This document shows, piece by piece, positions 1-5,949 of a DNA stretch of 7,568 bases. The notes below the pieces were generated by a model that ran no database searches, was not told where the DNA came from, and was given only the letters and a program-made list of their open reading frames with translations. The stretch spans positions 1 to 7,568 of the forward strand of contig JAGQLJ010000001.1 of assembly GCA_020429495.1 (NCBI GenBank), in the 5' to 3' direction. The stretch's first letter is position 1. Each line of letters opens with the position of its first letter. The DNA comes from Candidatus Dojkabacteria bacterium. Lineage in GTDB: Bacteria; Patescibacteriota; Dojkabacteria; J137. The translations under genes were made by a program, and so were the position numbers.

Positions 1-810
1 TTTATGATAGCTCTCTTAATTATTTCTTTAGTTGTAAGCTATTTAGTATTTTCATTTAGATTTGAAGATGTAGAAGCATATTTTTCTAATTATTTTAAAA
101 ATTGGAAAGGAGTTTTTAAAAAGAATGTGGCTCTAAATTTACGAATACATAGAGCTTTAAAACTGTTAGCTTTTCCGCTTTACTTTGCCTTGCCTTTGTT
201 TATTATTGTTCTTGCAATACAACTAATAAGTGGAGACAGCTTAGGTACAATATGGCAGCCTTACGCTACACTTTATTCAAGATCTTTTGATCAAATAAAT
301 ACTGATTTTGTAACTCTACTAATTGGAACTGGTGCAGGAAGTGTTGCTTATAATGGTGGAACTTTATTTTCACAAATTATTTCTGCAAATGGACTAATTG
401 GAATTGTTGCATATGCCTTAATCTTTAGCTTTGGTATTTATCAATCTATAAAACGAATTTGCAATATTAATATCAGAGGACATAGGTTTCTTGTAGATTT
501 TGTAGCAAGTATTTATGTAATGCTTATTCCAATTATGGGGATAGTTATTACTGAGGTGGAACCTACTGCAACAAGAAATAATATGAATTTACATATTCAT
601 TATTTCTTTTTAATGATTATTTGGTGGATATGCTTGGCAATAGTTTCAGGTTTAAATAAAAATAATATTGTTGAATTTACAGTTAACAGAATTAGAAAGG
701 GGAAGACTAAGTTTGCAAGACTTTTAGTAAAAATATTTGCGTTGACACTATTTTTAATCTCCTATATCTTGATATATACAGTACTAAAAAACGTAGGTAC
801 TTTACTGTAA
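1..810 (+). CDS. Polytopic membrane protein, C-terminal part (O-antigen polymerase/ligase-like)
   Basis: The frame is open to the left edge, so this is probably the C-terminal part of a longer protein; the ATG at position 4 is just an internal methionine candidate. Numbering from it, 268 residues are visible with about six hydrophobic segments (roughly 1-18, 52-77, 121-146, 163-184, 198-217 and 239-262). The loop between the second and third holds LLIGTGAGS (105-113) followed by a segment starting FSQIISANGLIG. A Gly-rich 'GTG.GS' loop before a membrane helix resembles the region preserved in Wzy/WaaL-type O-antigen polymerases and ligases, which join or transfer surface glycans at the outer face of the cytoplasmic membrane. 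The family call is a resemblance by eye. Another polytopic transporter or glycan enzyme is possible. The stop is 6 bases before the surface-protein gene, which suggests co-transcription and an envelope role. Confidence 0.6.
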   Translation, partial: FMIALLIISLVVSYLVFSFRFEDVEAYFSNYFKNWKGVFKKNVALNLRIHRALKLLAFPLYFALPLFIIVLAIQLISGDSLGTIWQPYATLYSRSFDQINTDFVTLLIGTGAGSVAYNGGTLFSQIISANGLIGIVAYALIFSFGIYQSIKRICNINIRGHRFLVDFVASIYVMLIPIMGIVITEVEPTATRNNMNLHIHYFFLMIIWWICLAIVSGLNKNNIVEFTVNRIRKGKTKFARLLVKIFALTLFLISYILIYTVLKNVGTLL

Positions 811-816
811 AAATCA

Positions 817-3525
817 ATGACAACAGGAAAAAAGATAATAATTGGATTGCTTCTATTTCTAACGATTGTACTCGCTGGTATTTCTGCATATGTAGCAATT
901 GACCTTCAGCAACCTAGTGATACTAGTGTTGCAGCAGGTTATTGTCCTGCAATAACTTGTCCAGATGGAACAACTTTCCCTGAAGATAATAATACTCCAC
1001 AAGCAACTTGTGCTGACCGAGAAGCTGAAGCTTGTTCCACACATCAAGGAACTGGTGGAGGAACCTGTCCAGTTGGAGGTGGCTCATGTAGTGGACGTCC
1101 AATTGGTGACGTTATAGCAACAGCAGACGGTTCTTGCTCTTGTCAGCTAAACTCATCAACAGGATTATGCGGTTGTGTAGCTAGTGCTGGAACAACATGT
1201 GATATTCCATCAGATGATGGACTAGCTGGCAATTGTGTTGGTTCAAGTATAGGCGCAGCTTGCTCAAGAGATGGGAGTCAAGGAGTTTGTCAATCAGCAG
1301 GTGTAACAGGTTCTGATCAAAGATGTAGATGTGCACTTTCTGGCAATTCTACACCAGATAATGGTAATGGTGGTACTGATCCAGGTGGTCAAGGAGATAC
1401 AAATTTATGTTCAACTAGAACAGATTGTAATGTAGGATACTATTGTGCAATTACAGGTATATGTGTTGCTCAAGGTGGTAATGGAGATTTTTGTTCGACA
1501 AACGATTCTTGTGTAAGTGGAAATTGCGACTTAACTACAAACAAGTGTGTTATTGCAGGAACTACTACTAATTCATGTAATCCTGCTACAAACTCACCTT
1601 GTACTAACGGTCAAATTTGTAATCCAAATACACTAATATGTGAAACTCCAGCATCTGCAAATGGAGATTGTTTAAGTGATGCTCAATGTGCATCAGGTCT
1701 TGTTTGTATCTCACTTAGATGTAGAGAAATAGTTGATGATTCTGATCCAAATGCACAATGTATAAGTGGTAAATGGTATTGTGGTGCAACTGCAGGTTGT
1801 ACAACTCCTGGTACTGGAAAATTATGTAATACTAATAGTTTGGCTGGCCAAACATGTACTGTTGCTGATGCATGCGCAGATTTAACTTCAAATGGTGCAT
1901 TAAGTACAGGCATGTCATGTGATGGGTTAACTAGATTGAGTAATGGTGAAGCATCAAGAGGTGCATTTGTTGGTTGTAGTGGAAGACAAAATTGTTTCTG
2001 TCCAGGTACATCAACTTCTGTTGATTCAACAGTTCCTTCTGGAAACTCGGTTTCTTGTTTTGACGACATAGGTAACGACTCATGTGGTGCAGGAACAATA
2101 ACAACAACAACTACAACACCCCCACCTGGAGGTGGTGGAACATCAAATCCTGTTTGTAGCCAATCTTGTTCAACAACTTGTGGAGATGGAACATCATGTA
2201 TAAATGGAGTTTGCAGAAATCCTCAATGTCCAACAGATACTGATTGTTTGTGTGATACAACTACAACAAGTCAACCTTATTGTGGAGATGCAATTTGTCA
2301 AACGGGTGAAACTTGTGAAGCAGTTTCTGCTGGCTCATCAAGTTATTATAATTGTACAACTCAAGAATTAATTAGTTCATGTATTGGAATTGGATCAAGC
2401 TCTACTCCATCTTGCTACTACTGTGGGGACGGAATTGTAAATGGATCTGAACAGTGTGATTATAATGCTCCTGGTGCTCAAAACTGTAGTACAAGCTGTA
2501 CAAACATATCAAATGCATGTATTGATTTAGTTGAAAATGGTCCTGATCCAATAAGAACAGGTACTGGAAACGTTGTTGAATATATTATTCAATATAGTAA
2601 TGCACAAGTTGGTGATCCATATCCGAATATTAAACTAAGAGTTGGTCCATCAGGTTCACCTGTTGGCCGTGACGCAAATAATACTGGTCAAACATTAGTA
2701 TCTGCTGTTGCAAAACCAAGTTCAACTGATAATGGTTCAACAAAAACATATAAATTTGTTTGGGAAGCTGCAAGCACAGCTGGTAGCGCTGTTGCAGATG
2801 GAACTTATGATGTCAGAGTTTTAACAACAGGAACAGAAGCAAGTTTAGAATCAGTAGCTGCATGTCAAGAATCTATAACGGTAAACTCAACAGCACCTCA
2901 AGAGTCTGTATTTACATTAGTTAAATCAGCTGCAGAAGTTTGTACATCAAATGGTGATGCTCAAATTTCATATACAATTGCAGTAACTAATACTGGCCCT
3001 GTAAATGGAACAATTAATCAAGTAACAGACACTCTAGATCAAGACATTGTTTCTGCAGGTATTACTCCAACTGGAATAAATCCTACATATGGCTCATATG
3101 CAGGTGGAATAATTACTTGGGTTGGTTCTGCTACAGATAGAACTTATACATCTGGACAAACAAAGAACTTTACTTATACTGTAACTATACCTAAGTCATT
3201 ATTAGTAAGCTTTTACCAACAAGGAGTTTATAATATTGCTAGTGTTACTTATTCCGATAATAGCTCTAACTTTGAGGTAAATACGCCAATCAACTGTAAT
3301 GTACCAACTAAAGGTACAACAGGCTCTGTTCCAAGTACTGCTCTATTTAGTGATTCATCTCACTATATAATCTTTGGTGCATTATTAATACTGAGTGGAT
3401 TAGCTGTTACAAAAATGAATAGTGGTAGATACGTTACTGAGTTGATGTATAACCTAACTGGTCAAACAACTTCAGACTCATTTGAGAAAAAGGCACTAAA
3501 AGATGTAAAGAAAAAAGATAATTAA
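817..3525 (+). CDS. Large Cys-rich, DUF11-containing membrane-anchored surface protein
   Basis: This 902-residue protein starts with a positively charged end and hydrophobic helix (KK at 5-6, helix about 7-28), a signal peptide or signal anchor. Residues 43-568 hold over 60 cysteines in small modules. Four consecutive modules with a C-x5/7-C-x4/5-C-x4/6-C spacing start at C198, C226, C254 and C285. A CGDG-x-x-NG-x-EQCD module at 537-548 resembles the DUF4215/'myxococcus cysteine-rich repeat' family. A Thr run plus PPPGGGG (about 427-441) is a flexible linker. Residues about 568-692 look like an Ig-type beta-sandwich and 697-790 like DUF11 (TNTGPVNG at 724-731). The C-terminus has PSTALFSD (839-846), one membrane helix (about 849-866), then a basic tail ending DVKKKDN, so the bulk should lie outside the cell. 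No catalytic motif is visible; adhesion or an envelope structural role is inferred. No Shine-Dalgarno precedes the ATG. Confidence 0.85.
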   Translation: MTTGKKIIIGLLLFLTIVLAGISAYVAIDLQQPSDTSVAAGYCPAITCPDGTTFPEDNNTPQATCADREAEACSTHQGTGGGTCPVGGGSCSGRPIGDVIATADGSCSCQLNSSTGLCGCVASAGTTCDIPSDDGLAGNCVGSSIGAACSRDGSQGVCQSAGVTGSDQRCRCALSGNSTPDNGNGGTDPGGQGDTNLCSTRTDCNVGYYCAITGICVAQGGNGDFCSTNDSCVSGNCDLTTNKCVIAGTTTNSCNPATNSPCTNGQICNPNTLICETPASANGDCLSDAQCASGLVCISLRCREIVDDSDPNAQCISGKWYCGATAGCTTPGTGKLCNTNSLAGQTCTVADACADLTSNGALSTGMSCDGLTRLSNGEASRGAFVGCSGRQNCFCPGTSTSVDSTVPSGNSVSCFDDIGNDSCGAGTITTTTTTPPPGGGGTSNPVCSQSCSTTCGDGTSCINGVCRNPQCPTDTDCLCDTTTTSQPYCGDAICQTGETCEAVSAGSSSYYNCTTQELISSCIGIGSSSTPSCYYCGDGIVNGSEQCDYNAPGAQNCSTSCTNISNACIDLVENGPDPIRTGTGNVVEYIIQYSNAQVGDPYPNIKLRVGPSGSPVGRDANNTGQTLVSAVAKPSSTDNGSTKTYKFVWEAASTAGSAVADGTYDVRVLTTGTEASLESVAACQESITVNSTAPQESVFTLVKSAAEVCTSNGDAQISYTIAVTNTGPVNGTINQVTDTLDQDIVSAGITPTGINPTYGSYAGGIITWVGSATDRTYTSGQTKNFTYTVTIPKSLLVSFYQQGVYNIASVTYSDNSSNFEVNTPINCNVPTKGTTGSVPSTALFSDSSHYIIFGALLILSGLAVTKMNSGRYVTELMYNLTGQTTSDSFEKKALKDVKKKDN

Positions 3526-3540
3526 TTTACTCTTCTTACA

Positions 3541-3837
3541 ATGATAGAATCACTTTTTTGGGTAATATTAAGATCAATAGCAATCCCACTTGTTGCGTAT
3601 ATGTCATTGCGTACAACTTTTTTAGGAGAGCAAGGAGCATTGCTTGCAGTTGGAATAGCTCTAGCAATTGTGACAGTAACTTCTCTTGCTTGGAATATTC
3701 TTAAAATTATTGGTAACACTCTGCTACTAAGAGGTGAGGCAATAGTGTTTCTACTGCTTCAAATTGCTATTCAAATAATTTCGCTACTACTAATTTGGGG
3801 ATATTACTTTAAAGAATATACAGATCTACTCAACTAG
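3541..3837 (+). CDS. Small hypothetical protein with three membrane segments
   Basis: A 98-residue, very hydrophobic protein with likely transmembrane helices at about 5-25, 32-56 and 66-88, short polar connections (RTTFLGEQG at 24-32) and an acidic tail. I do not recognise the family. It starts 15 bases after the stop of the Cys-rich surface-protein gene on the same strand, without a clear Shine-Dalgarno, so it is probably the last gene of that transcript. A partner or helper of the surface protein or the upstream membrane protein is a guess from position only. Its last 12 bases overlap the end of thpR, which runs the other way. The dense hydrophobic pattern and the position between two intact neighbours support a real gene. 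Confidence 0.7.
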   Translation: MIESLFWVILRSIAIPLVAYMSLRTTFLGEQGALLAVGIALAIVTVTSLAWNILKIIGNTLLLRGEAIVFLLLQIAIQIISLLLIWGYYFKEYTDLLN

Positions 3838-4431
3838 GTCTTTTGAAACTACTAATCTCTCTAGCTTTTTATAAACAACTGGCTTTCCTGGTCTAATTAT
3901 TGATTCAACTAAATAAGCTTCATTTTTTTTGAATGGTTTTATTTCAATACCATTAAGTTTATCAGTAAAATCTTTTATATTCTTTGCAGTACTCTTAGCC
4001 GCAGTATCTTTTAGTCTAGCTAGAGTTACATGAAAGTCATCTGAGAATCTGCCTTTTTGTCTAATCGTATCTTTTAGTTTTAATTCTTTTATTTCAGAAT
4101 GATAAAAGTTCACTGCATCTAAAAGAGAATCAGAATTATCGATTTGTGCCATTAAAACTCTTGGAACTTTATCAAATCTAAAGCCAAATTGTAGCTTTTG
4201 AAAATTAACTTCAATTGGATTATCTAAAAACTTTTGATTATTCATTAAGTTTTTTCTTATTACATCATAACTGTATTCAGAAACATTACTTCCGATATAC
4301 TTTAGTGTAATATGCATTTGATCTACAGGAGCGGATTTCAAGTTCCGCTTGTGTTTTTCAAAGCGTCTTAGCGCGTCTCTAAGGTCATCTAAAACTTCTT
4401 TTGGAGGGAATATACCTATAAATAATCTCAT
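3826..4431 (-). CDS. thpR: RNA 2',3'-cyclic phosphodiesterase (LigT/2H family)
   Basis: This 201-residue protein belongs to the 2H phosphoesterase superfamily. Both signature motifs are present: H-x-T at H40/T42 (in MHITLKYIG) and H134/T136 (in FHVTLARLK). These residues form the symmetric active site that hydrolyses 2',3'-cyclic phosphate ends of RNA to 2'-phosphates; the E. coli member was first described as a 2'-5' RNA ligase. The N-terminus MRLFIGIFPP is the usual family start and fixes the start codon, although no Shine-Dalgarno is seen. It is slightly longer than E. coli ThpR (about 176 residues), with a Lys-rich extension of the C-terminal half. It lies 57 bases downstream of yhaM and is probably the last gene of the gatC-yhaM-thpR transcript. 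A role in RNA end processing fits its neighbours. Its 3' end overlaps the convergent small membrane-protein gene by 12 bases. Confidence 0.9.
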   Translation of the reverse strand: MRLFIGIFPPKEVLDDLRDALRRFEKHKRNLKSAPVDQMHITLKYIGSNVSEYSYDVIRKNLMNNQKFLDNPIEVNFQKLQFGFRFDKVPRVLMAQIDNSDSLLDAVNFYHSEIKELKLKDTIRQKGRFSDDFHVTLARLKDTAAKSTAKNIKDFTDKLNGIEIKPFKKNEAYLVESIIRPGKPVVYKKLERLVVSKDLVE

Positions 4432-4488
4432 ATTTTTATGTTTTAAATATCATCTTCATCTAGCTCGGCGAAGCTTTAGCATAGACAG
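4432..4488. other. yhaM-thpR spacer with a weak hairpin and short repeat fragment
   Basis: This 57-base gap carries TAGCT (4461-4465) and AGCTA (4487-4491) that can pair, around a locally GC-richer stretch GGCGAAGCTTTAGC (4467-4480). The 9-mer AGCTTTAGC also occurs in reverse orientation at the end of repeat copy 2 (7558-7566). It may be a degraded fragment of the same repeat family. No terminator T-run or ribosome-binding site for thpR is seen. Confidence 0.25.
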
Positions 4489-5475
4489 CTAAACTAACTG
4501 CATTTGATCTGTATCTGAAGAAACTTTCTTTCGATTCCAAATTTTTGTATTCTCCAAAAAGAAATTTCTTCTACCAAATTCTTCATCTTCACCAATTTCT
4601 TTCAAAGCCTTATCAGCGGTTCTTGCTTTAGCAGATACATTATCAATATTTGTTAAAAGAATTGCTTCAGGTGTTGCAGGTACAACAGGTGAACCATATT
4701 CCAAAACTCCATGATGAGACAGAATTAAGTGCATAACATGATCTTTTACATCTTCATCAAGTTTAGCTTTTTTAGCATGTTCTTCAAAAAGTCTTGTTCC
4801 CATATAAATATGTCCAAATAATTGACCCACTTTAGTATATGGAACAGACAAGTTCTTTCCATCAAGTTCATAAATCTTACCTAAATCGTGTAGAACAATC
4901 CCTGCAGTTAAAATATCAAAGTCTACATCTGGATAGAATCTCTCTAAACCTTTAGCAACAGTAAGCATTTCTAAAATATGTTGCAATAATCCTGATCTAA
5001 AATCATGGTGAACAGTTGTTGCTGCTGGCCAATATTTTAAATTTGGAGCAATTTCTTTATCTGTAACAATTTCATTAACAACTTTTCTTAGTGGTTCGTA
5101 GCTTATACTTTCAATCTCTTCTAATAATTCTTTATACATATCTTCTGCATCAAACATGCTAGATTCAACAAATTCTTCTAAAGATGTTTCATCAATTGCT
5201 CTTAATTCCATTATAACTATCTGTGGAACTCCTTTATATTCATCAACTTTACCTGAAATAGAAACAACGTTTCCTTCTTTAATTGCCTTTGTATCTACAT
5301 TTGAAAGAGCATCGTTCCAAATTTTAGAAGAAAGCTTTCCTGTTTTATCTCCAATAACTAAAGAATAGTAAGTATTTCCATTCTTATCTTCAGCTTTTGA
5401 TTGTTCATATATAGCAAAAGTTTCACCATCAAAAATCTGGCCTCTTTGCAAATCTTTTATATATTGTGTTTTCAT
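4489..5475 (-). CDS. yhaM: YhaM-type 3'-5' exoribonuclease (OB-fold plus HD domain)
   Basis: At 328 residues it is close to Bacillus subtilis YhaM (about 314). Residues 1-95 form an OB-fold nucleic-acid-binding domain (GDKTGKLSSKIWN at 42-54, VVSISGKVDEYKG at 70-82). An alpha-helical region leads into an HD phosphohydrolase domain with conserved metal and catalytic residues: HH at 156-157, H166 (GLLQHILEM), HD at 196-197 (VLHDLGKI), H222, HH at 254-255 (LSHHG) and D278 (NIDN). YhaM proteins degrade RNA, and sometimes single-stranded DNA, from the 3' end. The C-terminus, after about residue 295, is a polar tail. The start MKTQYIKDL matches the family; the gene begins 19 bases after the gatC stop, with only a weak A-rich leader rather than a Shine-Dalgarno. 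A generic HD/OB nucleic-acid hydrolase is the fallback if the enzyme's exact specificity differs. Confidence 0.9.
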   Translation of the reverse strand: MKTQYIKDLQRGQIFDGETFAIYEQSKAEDKNGNTYYSLVIGDKTGKLSSKIWNDALSNVDTKAIKEGNVVSISGKVDEYKGVPQIVIMELRAIDETSLEEFVESSMFDAEDMYKELLEEIESISYEPLRKVVNEIVTDKEIAPNLKYWPAATTVHHDFRSGLLQHILEMLTVAKGLERFYPDVDFDILTAGIVLHDLGKIYELDGKNLSVPYTKVGQLFGHIYMGTRLFEEHAKKAKLDEDVKDHVMHLILSHHGVLEYGSPVVPATPEAILLTNIDNVSAKARTADKALKEIGEDEEFGRRNFFLENTKIWNRKKVSSDTDQMQLV

Positions 5476-5494
5476 TTTGTCTTTTTAATATCTA

Positions 5495-5806
5495 TTATTC
5501 CTCACCTCCAACAACTCTGCTGCTTACAACATAGCCATTTTTTGATCTACCATCTGTTGCATTTTGTAAGTATTCATCTCTTGAGATACCAGCATCTACA
5601 GGTTCATCATCTTGCATAACTTCATCTTTATAGTTTTCAAGATTATGTTCTTCTTCAATTCCATCTACATCGCATTCCATAACTTTTCCAACATAGTCTA
5701 GAATATCGTTAAACTCATTTTCGTACTTATCTAGCTCTGACTCTGATAGTTTAAGCTTTGCTAACCCAGCAATTTTTTGTATGTCTTGTTTTGTTGCTTT
5801 TTTCAT
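5495..5806 (-). CDS. gatC: Asp-tRNA(Asn)/Glu-tRNA(Gln) amidotransferase subunit C
   Basis: A 103-residue protein with the typical GatC pattern. An N-terminal helical segment, IQKIAGLAKLKLSESELDKY (9-28), is followed by FNDILDYVGKV (32-42), an acidic linker with the 'D-x-x-x-x-x-x-H/N' region near 46-55, and MQDDEPV (64-70) leading to a C-terminal extended tail. GatC wraps around GatA and stabilises the GatCAB complex, which converts misacylated Glu-tRNA(Gln) or Asp-tRNA(Asn) to the correct amide in the cytoplasm. GatA and GatB are not in the window; the next gene is yhaM instead. A Shine-Dalgarno-like GGGGAG lies 8 bases before the ATG, inside a perfect 16-base palindrome (5815-5830) of a dispersed repeat, so translation could be affected by folding of the leader. 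Confidence 0.9.
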   Translation of the reverse strand: MKKATKQDIQKIAGLAKLKLSESELDKYENEFNDILDYVGKVMECDVDGIEEEHNLENYKDEVMQDDEPVDAGISRDEYLQNATDGRSKNGYVVSSRVVGGEE

Positions 5807-5814
5807 AATTAATT

Positions 5815-5820
5815 CTCCCC
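5815..5820 (-). promoter_or_regulatory. Shine-Dalgarno-like site of gatC inside repeat palindrome
   Basis: On the minus strand GGGGAG lies 8 bases before the gatC ATG, separated by AATTAATT. It forms one arm of the 16-base palindrome at 5815-5830. This is the only clear purine-rich ribosome site before a start codon in the window; it supports the chosen gatC start. Folding of the palindrome in the mRNA would hide it. Whether it is used for initiation is inferred. Confidence 0.5.
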
Positions 5821-5894
5821 TCGAGGGGAGTACACTACATATCCCGATTTATCGGGAGAAGTAGTGGGAGGGATGTAACAGTAACACCTTCCGA
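5815..5894. repeat. Structured GC-rich intergenic repeat, copy 1
   Basis: On the plus strand it starts with a perfect 16-base palindrome (CTCCCCTCGAGGGGAG, 5815-5830) plus TAC. A two-part hairpin follows: outer stem CACTAC 5833-5838 with GTAGTG 5861-5866, inner stem TCCCGAT 5842-5848 with ATCGGGA 5851-5857. A third part has GGAGGG (5867-5872) able to pair with CCTTCC (5887-5892) around a tandem GTAACA-GTAACA (5875-5886). It is much more GC-rich than its surroundings. The 19-base head matches copy 2 at 7482-7500 with one mismatch. No transposase is nearby, so it looks like a REP-like or non-autonomous mobile repeat. It occupies most of the gap between the RNase gene and gatC. Confidence 0.75.
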
Positions 5895-5938
5895 CCAATA
5901 AAGTATTCTACTTCATTGCCCACCTTACTCAAGGAAGG
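5887..5938. other. Inverted-repeat region next to repeat copy 1
   Basis: CCTTCC (5887-5892) is complementary to GGAAGG (5933-5938), and between them a perfect hairpin AAGTA-TTC-TACTT occupies 5901-5913. On the minus strand this lies directly after the RNase stop codon and could act as a processing or weak termination structure for that transcript. No T-run follows, so it is not a standard intrinsic terminator. CCTTCC could instead pair with GGAGGG at 5867-5872, which gives two competing folds. Confidence 0.35.
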
Positions 5939-5949
5939 AATAATACATT

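Noticed and set aside
1383..1740. Tandem DNA repeat within the Cys-rich region
   Set aside because: The four-Cys modules are similar in protein pattern, but the DNA is too divergent to be a tandem repeat; it is protein-level modularity.
1683..2069. A 128-codon open frame on the minus strand inside the surface-protein gene
   Set aside because: It lies wholly within a convincing gene on the other strand, and its composition mirrors the Cys/Gly/Thr codons of that gene; no family pattern or start signal is seen.
3522..3719. Minus-strand open frame of 65 codons opposite the small membrane protein
   Set aside because: The plus-strand frame has three clear membrane helices and fits the transcript layout; the minus frame has neither.
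5156..5619. Plus-strand open frames of 70 and 72 codons opposite yhaM and gatC
   Set aside because: They are antisense to two genes with clear family motifs and show no motif of their own.
5815..5940. A tRNA or small structured RNA gene between the RNase gene and gatC
   Set aside because: The hairpins do not form a cloverleaf and no T-loop GTTCRA-type sequence is present; a repeat with palindromes explains the structure.
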